From positions 1-53,693 of the forward strand of contig JAFVQT010000013.1 in NCBI GenBank assembly GCA_017504655.1: 53,693 nucleotides of DNA, read 5' to 3'. Made by a program: the position numbers and the translations under genes. Under the pieces are notes generated by a model. That model worked only from the letters and a program-made list of their open reading frames with translations, was not told the DNA's origin and did no database searches. Below are positions 25,870 to 33,484 of this stretch, piece after piece. Each line of letters opens with the position of its first letter. Position 1 is the stretch's first letter. This DNA is from Clostridia bacterium (GTDB taxonomy: Bacteria; Bacillota; Clostridia; Christensenellales; Borkfalkiaceae).

Positions 25870-26982
25870 TTATTTCTCCAAAACACCTTTAAATTCTTCC
25901 ATCGTTGACTTTATGGTATAGCTTTGAGCATATTCCCAAGCCTTTTCGGTTATCCCGTCATATAAGCTCTTATCCTCGTAAAGGCTTACGATATTTTGCA
26001 TAAATCTTTCTAAATCGTTTGTCATAAAGCCGGTTTCGCCGTCTTTAACAAGCTCTCTGTGACCTCTGTTTACACTGACTACCACAGGCTTCTTTGTAAG
26101 CATTGCCTCTACTATATTAAACGGCAGACCCTCTCTTTTGCTAACAGAAAGGCTTACGTCACTTGCTCTTAGATATCTTTCTATCTTGGGCTGATATCCA
26201 ATGAGCGTTACCTCGTTTTCCAAACCAAGCTCTTTAATCTGAGCCTCTAATTCCTCCTTCGTCTTGCCGTTGCCTGCAAGCAAAAGCTTAAAGTCAGGAA
26301 TTCTTTCCTTAAGTGCAGGCACTAAAGAAACAAGTGTCTTTTGATTTTTATTTTGATTAAGCTCGCCAACGCAAAGGCAAACGAAATCTTCTTTTTTAAG
26401 ACCTAATTCTTCTCTTAAAGCGAGCTTTTCGCTCTCTGTTACAAAGTGATGTCTTTCGCCGTCTACGCCCGCGCCGTGCATGCGAACGACGTTGGTTTTA
26501 AATTTAGCTTTAGCAAGATTGTAATCCTCATCCGTTATGGTAATAATGGTATCGCACCTTTTTGCAAAATGCTTTTCGATAGGATAAAACACCATCCAGC
26601 TCTTTTTAGACGCGCCCTTATAAAAGTGAAATCCGTGAGCCATATAAACGACCTTTGTGCCCTTTTTTCTTGTCTTCTTTGCAGCCATACGGGTTATAAT
26701 TCCACCCATTGGCGTATTGCAAATTACGAGGTCGTAAAACTCCTCTTTAAACAGATTTTTCAGCACCTTTAATGCTTTTAAGTTTTGCTTACTCCTTGGC
26801 GAACGGCTGAAGGGGGCAGGTATAAACTTATCTGCAAACTTAAGCTCCAGCCCGTTTTTTTCAGCCAAATTATCTCTGGCGCAAACGTGAACCTCGTGTC
26901 CCATTTCCTTAAGCATTTTAAGGTAAGGTAAATGAAATTGACAAATATGACTAAGCACGGTAGCCGTGTATAAAACTCTCAT
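25870..26982 (-). CDS. EpsD-like GT4 glycosyltransferase
   Basis: This 370-residue GT-B transferase resembles B. subtilis EpsD and related enzymes that add an early sugar to the lipid-linked intermediate. The N-terminus MRVLYTATVLSHICQFHLPY and the segment YMAHGFHFYKGA are typical of the subgroup. The donor-binding signature is REGLPFNIVEAMLTKKPVVV (about residues 288-307). Its position soon after the initiating transferase in transcription order supports an early step in repeat-unit assembly. Confidence 0.88.
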   Translation of the reverse strand: MRVLYTATVLSHICQFHLPYLKMLKEMGHEVHVCARDNLAEKNGLELKFADKFIPAPFSRSPRSKQNLKALKVLKNLFKEEFYDLVICNTPMGGIITRMAAKKTRKKGTKVVYMAHGFHFYKGASKKSWMVFYPIEKHFAKRCDTIITITDEDYNLAKAKFKTNVVRMHGAGVDGERHHFVTESEKLALREELGLKKEDFVCLCVGELNQNKNQKTLVSLVPALKERIPDFKLLLAGNGKTKEELEAQIKELGLENEVTLIGYQPKIERYLRASDVSLSVSKREGLPFNIVEAMLTKKPVVVSVNRGHRELVKDGETGFMTNDLERFMQNIVSLYEDKSLYDGITEKAWEYAQSYTIKSTMEEFKGVLEK

Positions 26983-27878
26983 TATAACCTCTTTAAATTT
27001 TGATAAATTAAGTCTGCAAGTCTTTTTTCGTTATTTTCGCCTACAAAGCTGTTGTGAGGCGTTATTATTACGTTTTCTAAGCTCCAAAGCTCGCTTTGCT
27101 CTTCTAAAGGCTCGGCTTTAAAAACGTCTAAAACAGCGCCTAAGAGCTTTGCCTTTAAAGCTTTTTTAAGAGCCGTTTCCTCTACTATCGCGCCCCTTGC
27201 TATATTTACAAGCACCGCACCGTCCTTCATTGCCAAAAATCGCTTTTCGTCAAACAATCCCTTGGTTGATTCGGTAAGCGGTAGAGTTAAAACAACAACG
27301 TCCGCAAGGGCTAAAGCCTCGTCTAAGTTTTCTATTGAATAAATTTTACCGAAAACGTCGTCTTCTCTCTCAACTAAATCAACGCCTACCATATTAGTAC
27401 CAAATGCCTTAAAGCGTTTAGCACACTCTAAGCCTACGTTTCCGCAACCTACGATAGCCACCGTTTTGCCGTAAAGTTCAAAAATCTCTCTGCATTTATC
27501 CCATTTCTTTTCTAAACGGTTGCTTTCAAAAAATCTCGCTTTTTTGTATAGGCTTAACACTCCCCAAAGAGCGTATTCTGCCATAGGGATTGAGTATACC
27601 CCTCTTGCATTAAAAATCTTTATCCCGCGAGAGGTAACCCTATCCATAGGCACGCGGTCAAACCCCGCGCTGGTTAGTTGAATAAATTTAAGTGAAGTAA
27701 ACTCTTCCAAATCGTGATGCAAAAACAAGCCGTTACAAATCACACCCTCTATATCCTCAGGGCTACACGGCAGGCTATCGCTTTCGTTTTGCATAAATAC
27801 AGCCTCGTGACCTAGCGCCTGCAAATTATTAAGTTGCTCTTTAGCACCCTTCCAAGCGCCCGTTACGAGAAGTTTCAT
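26982..27878 (-). CDS. D-isomer-specific 2-hydroxyacid dehydrogenase
   Basis: This 298-residue NAD(P)-dependent dehydrogenase reduces a 2-keto acid to a D-2-hydroxy acid, or the reverse. The cofactor loop is VAIVGCGNVGLECAKRF (about residues 144-160), and the active site holds Arg in NIARGAIVEE (about 225), Glu in the following strand and His in ITPHNSF (about 272). Length is short for the family but complete. It is coupled by one-base overlaps to a GT4 gene and to a membrane acyltransferase, with an aldolase gene next. In this setting a role in making an acid substituent of the glycan is more likely than central metabolism (inference). Confidence 0.85.
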   Translation of the reverse strand: MKLLVTGAWKGAKEQLNNLQALGHEAVFMQNESDSLPCSPEDIEGVICNGLFLHHDLEEFTSLKFIQLTSAGFDRVPMDRVTSRGIKIFNARGVYSIPMAEYALWGVLSLYKKARFFESNRLEKKWDKCREIFELYGKTVAIVGCGNVGLECAKRFKAFGTNMVGVDLVEREDDVFGKIYSIENLDEALALADVVVLTLPLTESTKGLFDEKRFLAMKDGAVLVNIARGAIVEETALKKALKAKLLGAVLDVFKAEPLEEQSELWSLENVIITPHNSFVGENNEKRLADLIYQNLKRL

Positions 27879-28891
27879 TATGCCGTTTCCTCTTTTTTTA
27901 CAAATTTACTTTTTAAAATTTCTATTAGCTTATCTACACTCCAATAAATAAGCTTGCACACACAGTGCAGTACGGTTGCCGCCGCCAAAATGCTTGCCGT
28001 TATAACCACCCAGTTTATGGGGAATTTAAAATGCGGAACTAACGAATTGACTATTACCTGCTGTACTAAATATATTTCAAGCGTTATGCTTGCAAGATAG
28101 CCCAAGCACGCTTTTATAGGTTTAGGTAGCTTTTCAAGCTTTTCATCCAGGCTTGCAAAAAGCCAAAAGACGAAAAACAGTAAGGCAAAGATAATAAATT
28201 GGTTTACAATTTGCGCGGGCGCAAGCCACGCGTACCTGCTAAAGAGCATTTTACTTGCAAAATAACCAACGAATAAAGCTGCCGTTATCAGCGGAAGCGA
28301 CCAATGGAATTTATTACGGAATTTGTCGTCGTTGTATCTGAAGTATCCGCCGAGAAGCATGCTTTCGAAGAATAAGAATCTTATTTGCCACTCATTTATA
28401 GCATCGATATGATAATGGGTTTTATCGTAGAAAATCAGGTAGTAGCCTAAAAATATTACCGCAACAGCCGTTGCCAAAAGCGGTATTCTTTTTCTTAAAA
28501 ACTCATATCTGCTCACAAAATAATACGGAACGTACAGTAGTATTATTGATGCTACGAAATGATAAAACGTAGGGTGTATATACCACCATGCAAACTCCTC
28601 AAAGCCGTGTATATGCTGTTTTCTGAGCACGAATAAATCATGCTTTATTATGTAAAAATAGAATACCGTAATTAAAATTACGGCAGGGTAAATACGCCAA
28701 AGCCTTTTGCCGTACCATCTTGGAAAAGACTTGTTATTCTTTGCAAGACAGTAGCCTGAAACCGCAAAGAAGATAACGTCCCCTAAAAGCCCCCCGTTTG
28801 CTATTATATCGCTTGGATACACGCCGACGTAATGGGAATTGGTTATAAGACAGGTAGCCAAAGCTCTTAAGATAACGATAAAAAATATCAT
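27878..28891 (-). CDS. Membrane acyltransferase, family 3
   Basis: This 337-residue protein has about ten membrane helices and belongs to the acyltransferase-3 family (OafA/WecH-like). These proteins acetylate, succinylate or otherwise acylate sugars at the membrane. The N-terminus contains the family motif as RALATCLITNSHY (the His is the presumed catalytic residue) followed by GDVIFFAVSGY and the loop arginine in WYGKRLWRIYPA. Stop of the aldolase gene and ATG of this gene abut (TAAATG). Donor acyl group is unknown; the flanking aldolase and dehydrogenase suggest a hydroxy-acid-derived group is worth considering. Confidence 0.87.
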   Translation of the reverse strand: MIFFIVILRALATCLITNSHYVGVYPSDIIANGGLLGDVIFFAVSGYCLAKNNKSFPRWYGKRLWRIYPAVILITVFYFYIIKHDLFVLRKQHIHGFEEFAWWYIHPTFYHFVASIILLYVPYYFVSRYEFLRKRIPLLATAVAVIFLGYYLIFYDKTHYHIDAINEWQIRFLFFESMLLGGYFRYNDDKFRNKFHWSLPLITAALFVGYFASKMLFSRYAWLAPAQIVNQFIIFALLFFVFWLFASLDEKLEKLPKPIKACLGYLASITLEIYLVQQVIVNSLVPHFKFPINWVVITASILAAATVLHCVCKLIYWSVDKLIEILKSKFVKKEETA

Positions 28892-29728
28892 TTATCCTCT
28901 TAACTCCTCTACTATATTTGCAACAGCAATGCCGACTGACGCTCTGTTTTGCTCAAAATCGATTTTCCCAAGCTCGCAGTCATTTTCAAAAGCTCTTATT
29001 TTATTGAGCTCAATGTCAAAAATTTCTTTTATTTTTTCTATATCTCCTATTTTATCGGCATTGCAAAAGCTACGCGAAAGTATTGCGCTCGTTGAGCCTA
29101 ATCTGTAATGCTCGCCTATTACAAGCTCGCTGTGTAAAAGTCCTTTACCAAGCGACGCAATTCCGCCAAAGCCGTAAGGAATGCCCTTTGCTTTAAACTT
29201 ATTGCAAAGTCGCTCTACCGTACCGTCTGCCAAAAGCTCGAACATAAATCTCATGCCGTAGCCAAGGCTTAAGTCGTTAAGCCCTACGAAAATCTCGTCT
29301 ATACCGTCAAGCTCCAAAATCTCGTCTATCAGCTCAACCGCCTCGGGCGTTTCCACCAATGGGAAGGTTTTCGCCCTTCCTCCTACGAGGTCTATAAAGG
29401 TCTTTACCTCTTCTACCGTTTTAAAATACGGAAGCATTATAATATCCGCACCGCTTTCTACAATAGCGTCTATTTCTTCTTTAGACGAGGAGTACTGTGC
29501 AGTAGCACCGTGAATAGGATTACAGCGAACCAAAAGCTCTGCGTTTTTCAAAACGCCCTTTATTGCCCTTGCGTCTTCTGCTGTATGACGGTTTTGAACG
29601 GTATCCTTACCGCCCTGTCTTTTATCCTTACCTATGTATTCCATATCGACAAAGACCCTTTCTACACCTGCCTCATCTACGACCTTTGCTATGCTTTTAT
29701 CGTTGGTTATATACATCAGCTTAATCAT
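28892..29728 (-). CDS. HpcH/HpaI-type aldolase
   Basis: This 278-residue TIM-barrel protein belongs to the HpcH/HpaI aldolase/citrate-lyase superfamily. Family members cleave or form C-C bonds with pyruvate-type intermediates using a divalent metal. Visible features are ERVFVDMEYIGKD near the N-terminus, VRCNP, the metal-binding Glu in PLVETPEAVELI (about residue 147) and Asp in VGLNDLSLGYG (about 172). It is the second gene of the polysaccharide operon, which is unusual for this family. Together with the dehydrogenase and acyltransferase downstream it may provide a special glycan substituent. The substrate cannot be read from the sequence. Confidence 0.82.
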   Translation of the reverse strand: MIKLMYITNDKSIAKVVDEAGVERVFVDMEYIGKDKRQGGKDTVQNRHTAEDARAIKGVLKNAELLVRCNPIHGATAQYSSSKEEIDAIVESGADIIMLPYFKTVEEVKTFIDLVGGRAKTFPLVETPEAVELIDEILELDGIDEIFVGLNDLSLGYGMRFMFELLADGTVERLCNKFKAKGIPYGFGGIASLGKGLLHSELVIGEHYRLGSTSAILSRSFCNADKIGDIEKIKEIFDIELNKIRAFENDCELGKIDFEQNRASVGIAVANIVEELRG

Positions 29729-29786
29729 AATACGCTTCCTTACCTGTTTTTTTTGCGCCCTTGCGCATTGTTGTTATCTTATCGGT

Positions 29787-30533
29787 TTATTCAGCTTGCT
29801 TTTGTTCCGCCGTCTTCTCTTCAACCGCTTCTGAGCTTTCGGTTACCGCAACCTCTGCAAGCTCCTCTTTGGCAATCTGCACCTCCTGCGCAGTAGCCTC
29901 GGCTGCTTGCTCGGTAGCAGGCTCCGGCTTTTTAACCACAGTTTCTTTGGTGTTTGCGTTATCGGCATTAGAGAAAACCTTGCCGATTGTCTTGAAAATA
30001 ATTTTTATGTCCAGCCAAAGCGACACATGGTCAACGTACCAAACGTTAAGCTCTATTCTTCTGTTCCACTCAACGTCCTTTCTGCCGTTTACCTGAGCCC
30101 AACCGGTTATACCGGGGCGAACCTCAAACATTCTCTTTTGCTCGTCGGTATACTCTTCCCACTTCCAAGGGTGATACGTAAGAGGAGGTCTGGGACCGAT
30201 AAAGCTCATATCTCCTTTTAAAAGATTGAAAAACTGAGGAATTTCGTCAAGGCTGGTTGCACGCAAAATTCTACCTATTTTGGTAACCCTTGCGTCGCCC
30301 TTGCCCGAATACACGCCACTACCCTTCTTTTCTGCGCCAACGCACATAGAACGGAATTTATAGATGTTGAAAACCTTACCGTTTTTGCCTATACGCTGTT
30401 GCTTAAATATAACCGGACCCTTAGAGTCGATTTTTATAAGCAATGCGATTATAAGCATAGGTAATAATGCAATTGAAAGACCTATAACCGAAAGAACTAT
30501 ATCAAAAAATCTTTTGAAAAAATGCTTATACAT
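29787..30533 (-). CDS. Initiating undecaprenyl-phosphate sugar-1-phosphate transferase
   Basis: This 248-residue monotopic membrane enzyme of the bacterial sugar transferase family (EpsL/WcaJ catalytic type) starts repeat-unit synthesis by moving a sugar-phosphate to undecaprenyl phosphate. It has the N-terminal re-entrant helix (FFKRFFDIVLSVIGLSI), FKQQRIGKNGKVFNIYKFRSM, the catalytic SLDEIPQFFN (Asp-Glu, about residue 95) and FIGPRPPL. After about residue 200 comes a roughly 48-residue Glu/Ala/Lys-rich tail that is not part of the family fold. It is the first gene after the locus promoter. The short form without N-terminal membrane domain is normal for Bacillota. Confidence 0.92.
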   Translation of the reverse strand: MYKHFFKRFFDIVLSVIGLSIALLPMLIIALLIKIDSKGPVIFKQQRIGKNGKVFNIYKFRSMCVGAEKKGSGVYSGKGDARVTKIGRILRATSLDEIPQFFNLLKGDMSFIGPRPPLTYHPWKWEEYTDEQKRMFEVRPGITGWAQVNGRKDVEWNRRIELNVWYVDHVSLWLDIKIIFKTIGKVFSNADNANTKETVVKKPEPATEQAAEATAQEVQIAKEELAEVAVTESSEAVEEKTAEQKQAE

Positions 30534-30576
30534 ACTCCACCACGTATACGCGTGCTCATACGCGCGTAAAATATTA

Positions 30577-30592
30577 GCGGTTTATTAACCGC
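30577..30592 (-). promoter_or_regulatory. Hairpin at the 5' end of the polysaccharide mRNA
   Basis: GCGGTT-AATA-AACCGC forms a 6-bp hairpin that begins within a few bases of the predicted transcript start, followed by a roughly 45-nt leader. Such 5'-terminal hairpins can protect mRNA; no riboswitch or antiterminator motif is seen. Confidence 0.4.
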
Positions 30593-30600
30593 CATAGTAT

Positions 30601-30629
30601 ATTATAATATTATATTATAACATTGTCAA
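30601..30629 (-). promoter_or_regulatory. Consensus promoter of the polysaccharide operon
   Basis: On the minus strand, TTGACA, a 17-nt A+T-rich spacer and TATAAT make a perfect sigma-A consensus. It is the only strong promoter I found for the 25-kb locus. The stretch 30630-30780 between it and the tRNA promoter is A+T-rich and shows nothing else. Confidence 0.8.
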
Positions 30630-30798
30630 GCCAAAATACGAAAAACCGCTTAGATAATCTTTTTTTAATCCTGCTTATTTCAGTTTTTATAAAAATTTTG
30701 CCAATTTATGTAACTTTTCACCTCTCTTAGCCAAAAACAGCTATAAAAAGCACTTATACGTTTTTTTAAATTTTTTTTGTCATAGGGGGTTAAAATTG

Positions 30799-30827
30799 TT
30801 GACAAGCCTTTTTAAATTTGGTATTAT
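30799..30827 (+). promoter_or_regulatory. Promoter of tRNA-Leu
   Basis: TTGACA, 17 nt, TATTAT. It lies about 48 nt upstream of the mature tRNA 5' end. Confidence 0.75.
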
Positions 30828-30882
30828 ATGCGGGCAATATCGGTTAAGGCAAGTCCGTTTGCCCCCGATTTAACAGTAAAAT

Positions 30883-30969
30883 GCGGTCATGGCGGAATTG
30901 GCAGACGCATAAGACTAAGGATCTTATGAGTAATTTCTCGTGCAGGTTCAAGTCCTGTTGACCGCACCA
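30883..30969 (+). tRNA. tRNA-Leu (anticodon AAG)
   Basis: This 87-nt tRNA with a long variable arm has acceptor stem GCGGTCA/TGACCGC, discriminator A and encoded CCA. The D-arm region GGCGGAATTGGCAGACGC is typical of tRNA-Leu. The anticodon stem TAAGA/TCTTA encloses the loop CTAAGGA, so the anticodon is AAG, reading CUU codons (more if A34 is deaminated). The T-arm is AGGTTCAAGTCCT. A terminator follows at once. Confidence 0.95.
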
Positions 30970-30973
30970 CGAT

Positions 30974-31003
30974 AAACCCGAAGCTTAGTGCTTCGGGTTT
31001 TTT
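30974..31003 (+). terminator. Terminator of tRNA-Leu
   Basis: AAACCCGAAGC/GCTTCGGGTTT with a 5-nt loop, then further T. The flanks GCACCACG and CGTGGTGC pair as well, so the extended stem reaches into the tRNA 3' end. Confidence 0.85.
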
Positions 31004-31025
31004 CGTGGTGCAACACAAACAGGAG

Positions 31026-31048
31026 CAAAATTTGCTTAGCAAATTTTG
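31026..31048. repeat. 23-nt palindrome shared by both tRNA loci, copy 1
   Basis: This is an inverted repeat with arms CAAAATTTGCTT-like and CAAATTTTG. It is identical at 21 of 23 positions to the copy at 52390-52412 after tRNA-Ser. The following 31049-31247 holds two more small hairpins (GTAGGGC/GCCCTAC and GCAACGT/ACGTTGC) and no credible gene. Confidence 0.75.
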
Positions 31049-31247
31049 AACCGTAGGGCATCGCCCTACCCCACCGAGGCAACGTGACGTTGCATCCAAT
31101 TTCTCTTTACTCGCCACAGTCGGTGCATAAGCACAATCTCATTTTTGCACTATTTTAAATTTGTAATTATGAGTGAAAATAGGGCTATACGCCATTTAAT
31201 ACAAGTTTTCAGACGGTTTTTTGCAAAAGCCAAAGGGTTTCGGTGGC

Positions 31248-31259
31248 TTGACCGCACCA
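31248..31259 (+). repeat. Second copy of tRNA-Leu 3' end
   Basis: TTGACCGCACCA is an exact 12-nt direct repeat of the tRNA-Leu 3' end (30958-30969), 290 bp downstream. It is followed at once by its own terminator hairpin, as expected of a displaced tRNA end. Confidence 0.65.
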
Positions 31260-31260
31260 A

Positions 31261-31293
31261 AAATTCGACAAGTCGAAACTTGTCGAATTTTTT
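31261..31293 (+). terminator. Terminator after the second tRNA-Leu 3' end
   Basis: A 12-bp stem AAATTCGACAAG/CTTGTCGAATTT with loop TCGAAA, followed by more T. Confidence 0.75.
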
Positions 31294-31296
31294 ATC

Positions 31297-31463
31297 CATT
31301 GCGAGAGCAATGGTATATCATCACGCTTTAGCGTGTATCTCATCACCGAAGATGTATATCATCAGCCGCAGGCTGTATCCTCTTTCGCAATGATGATATA
31401 CAACGGCAAGCCGTTGATGATATACGATGCTCTGTATCGATGATATACACGCCTTTCGGCGTG
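31297..31463. repeat. Hairpin array B
   Basis: This is a series of short hairpins, such as CACGC/GCGTG, CAGCC/GGCTG, AACGGC/GCCGTT and CACGCC/GGCGTG. They are joined by the linker TATATCATC in the first half and GATGATATA in the second half, so the linkers are complementary across the array. CATTGCGAGAG at the start can also pair with CTCTTTCGCAATG near the middle. Frames across it are spurious. Confidence 0.85.
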
Positions 31464-31467
31464 ATTT

Positions 31468-31479
31468 GGGTTCAAATCC
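31468..31479 (+). other. Possible tRNA T-arm remnant
   Basis: GGGTTCAAATCC matches the conserved T-arm of tRNAs but lacks full stem pairing and an acceptor stem. It lies at the end of hairpin array B. Confidence 0.3.
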
Positions 31480-31527
31480 ATCGATTAAAAAGGTAAAATA
31501 TCTTTTTTATCGTCCTTTCACAACAAA

Positions 31528-31553
31528 AAAAGCAGAGTTTTCGCTCTGCTTTT
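31528..31553. terminator. Terminator of the metallophosphoesterase gene
   Basis: AAAAGCAGAG/CTCTGCTTTT with a 6-nt loop and T-rich flanks on both strands. It lies 14 bp beyond the minus-strand gene's stop codon. Confidence 0.8.
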
Positions 31554-31566
31554 TATTATAATTTGA

Positions 31567-33264
31567 CTAAATCTCGCTTGTATTCTGACAGTAATAAATA
31601 TATCCGTCCGTTATAGTACCGTCGACAGCAGATAAAATTATTACGCTACCTCCGATAATAGGAGTGCCTTTACTCGACCATATCTGATTTTCTACTATAT
31701 TGCCGTTTGCATCTACTGCGTTATGTCTGTCATACTCGCTGGACTTTTGTCCGTATTGGAAACGTATTCCCTCGTATACAACGCTTGCGCTGTTGCAGTG
31801 CTCGTGACCGACGAAGATTGAGTCTACGCCAAGGGCTTTCATTCCTTCATAAACGGTTCTCGAATTGTCCCATGCGTCCTTCATTTGTCTGCCGATATAT
31901 CCGAAATCGCCTTCTGCTTTATTTTCCAACCCGTCAATATCAATACCTTGATCCTTCACGCTTTGGTCAAAGCCGTATTTTGCAAATGCATCGCCGAAAA
32001 CTGCCATTTGAATATGGAAAACAAATGAATATTTCGTTTCGGGAGATTGCGCCTTCATCTCCTCTATTTCGCTTGTATACCACTCTATCTGAGAATTAAA
32101 GAATCCTACGCTTTTAGAGGTGTGTCCGTTGTTTAAAGACTCCTGACATGCCGTAGAGTTACCATTAGAGTCTAACATAAAGAACATACGGGTTACCTTA
32201 CCACCCTGCAAAATACCTACAGAGTAGTTTCCGTTACCCATCAATTCTCTTTGCTTAAACAAGCCGTACTCTGCATTTTCAAGCTGTTCGCACTGCCAAT
32301 CAACACCCTTATAACTTTCTGATTCGTGATTGCCTAAAACCGCAGCCCAAGGAATTTCAAAGCTATCCATAAACGCAATTAAAGACTGTAAAACGGTTCC
32401 GTTATCATCGTATTTTCCGTATACTAAATCGCCGGTTAAGATTATGAAGTCAGGCTTCGTTTCGGTTATGATTTCAGTTAAATAATCGTAGCAATAGTAC
32501 TGGATTTTCCAAGTATCATAGGTTATTCTATCCCCTCCGGACGATTCGGATCTCGTTTGCGCACCGTCTATTATCTGCGTGTCGGAAAGCTGTAAAATAA
32601 CAGGATCCTTTCCCTCGGGAATTTCAACTATAAAGTCGGGAATACTGATAAAAGACCTTAAAACGGTTTCTTCCGGAGTAATTTCTACCGTGCATTCAGC
32701 GTCTGTAAAATACTTTCCGCAATTATTGCACTTCCAGTGATCTATCATACCGTCGTTCTCACCGTCTATCGGATAACCTTCGTTAAACACAGTATCGTGC
32801 GGTAAGTTTGGAATTTCCACGTCGGAAAGATTTACCCTTTCCGTACACTCGGCGTCCATAAATCTTGCGTTACACTCGGTACAAACCCAATGCTCTATTA
32901 CGCCTGCTTCATAACAGGTAGGGTCAACACTCTCCTGCTTTTCCGGTACGTGGCTTATTTTTGGTATAGCCAGATCTTCTTCGGTAAGCTCGATTAATGC
33001 ATCCTCATCTGCAAAGTAGCCCTTACAGTTCCAACAGAAATAGCATTCGCGTCTTCCTGCTTTACTGCACGTAGCAGGCTCTTCGTTAAGAAAAACAAGC
33101 CCGTGCTCGTGAGGAATCTCACTTTCTTGACTGTCAGATACGCTCTCAATACTCGCCGAAACAGACTCATCTGACCCCGACCCACCGCTTGGGGTCATCG
33201 TGCACGCCACACAGCAAAAGGTTGCTATCAACGCAAACAAAAAGAAAGTAAAAATCTTTTTCAT
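31567..33264 (-). CDS. Metallophosphoesterase lipoprotein with Cys-rich repeats
   Basis: This 565-residue surface lipoprotein has a signal ending in C-C-V-A-C (lipid Cys near residue 21), followed by a Ser/Glu linker. Residues about 50-215 contain three tandem repeats of roughly 50 residues, each with a CxxC pair (CYFCWNC, CTEC, CNNC) and a Gly/His-Trp pattern, so they are probably small metal-binding modules. Residues about 230-565 form a calcineurin-like phosphoesterase with the metal motifs DTQ, GDLVYG, GNHE, a central His (VFHIQM) and GHEHCN. It resembles purple-acid-phosphatase-like enzymes. It is monocistronic. Substrate could be a phosphorylated surface glycan or nucleotide (inference). 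Confidence 0.88.
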   Translation of the reverse strand: MKKIFTFFLFALIATFCCVACTMTPSGGSGSDESVSASIESVSDSQESEIPHEHGLVFLNEEPATCSKAGRRECYFCWNCKGYFADEDALIELTEEDLAIPKISHVPEKQESVDPTCYEAGVIEHWVCTECNARFMDAECTERVNLSDVEIPNLPHDTVFNEGYPIDGENDGMIDHWKCNNCGKYFTDAECTVEITPEETVLRSFISIPDFIVEIPEGKDPVILQLSDTQIIDGAQTRSESSGGDRITYDTWKIQYYCYDYLTEIITETKPDFIILTGDLVYGKYDDNGTVLQSLIAFMDSFEIPWAAVLGNHESESYKGVDWQCEQLENAEYGLFKQRELMGNGNYSVGILQGGKVTRMFFMLDSNGNSTACQESLNNGHTSKSVGFFNSQIEWYTSEIEEMKAQSPETKYSFVFHIQMAVFGDAFAKYGFDQSVKDQGIDIDGLENKAEGDFGYIGRQMKDAWDNSRTVYEGMKALGVDSIFVGHEHCNSASVVYEGIRFQYGQKSSEYDRHNAVDANGNIVENQIWSSKGTPIIGGSVIILSAVDGTITDGYIYYCQNTSEI

Positions 33265-33379
33265 TATTTTCTCCCACTCTATTTAACTTATTGCATTATA
33301 ACATTATAGAGCCTTGATTTTCTACTTGATTTTTAATAAATCTTGCTCTTTTTTTATTTTTTATCTCGCTTTTTTCATC

Positions 33380-33398
33380 GCCGTAATATAATTACGGC
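33380..33398. promoter_or_regulatory. Perfect palindrome in divergent intergenic region
   Basis: GCCGTAAT-ATA-ATTACGGC lies between the phosphoesterase and WYL regulator genes. On neither strand is it followed by enough T for a clear terminator, so an operator is possible. Confidence 0.4.
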
Positions 33399-33452
33399 AA
33401 AAAAATATCATTTGCAGTTTTCGTAATCTCACGGTTTTTATACCTTCAGCCC

Positions 33453-33481
33453 TTGCTTTTATCCTCTCTCCGTGCTACAAT
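33453..33481 (+). promoter_or_regulatory. Promoter of the WYL regulator gene
   Basis: TTGCTT, 17 nt, TACAAT preceded by TGC (extended -10). The predicted start falls inside the operator at 33485-33499. Confidence 0.6.
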
Positions 33482-33484
33482 ATA

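Noticed and set aside
30887..31117. Minus-strand ORF of 76 codons across tRNA-Leu
   Set aside because: It is the translation of the tRNA, its terminator and flanking hairpins; no ribosome binding site.
31264..31289. Pair of inverted Spo0A boxes (TTCGACA and TTGTCGAA)
   Set aside because: They form the two arms of an obvious terminator stem after a tRNA 3' end, which explains the sequence better.
31145..31393. Plus-strand ORF of 82 codons through hairpin array B
   Set aside because: Most of it reads the repeated linkers and hairpins; the start has no ribosome binding site and the peptide is low in protein-like features.
31297..31463. CRISPR array
   Set aside because: The repeated units are short palindromes joined by a constant linker of changing direction; there are no unique spacers of uniform length and no cas genes.
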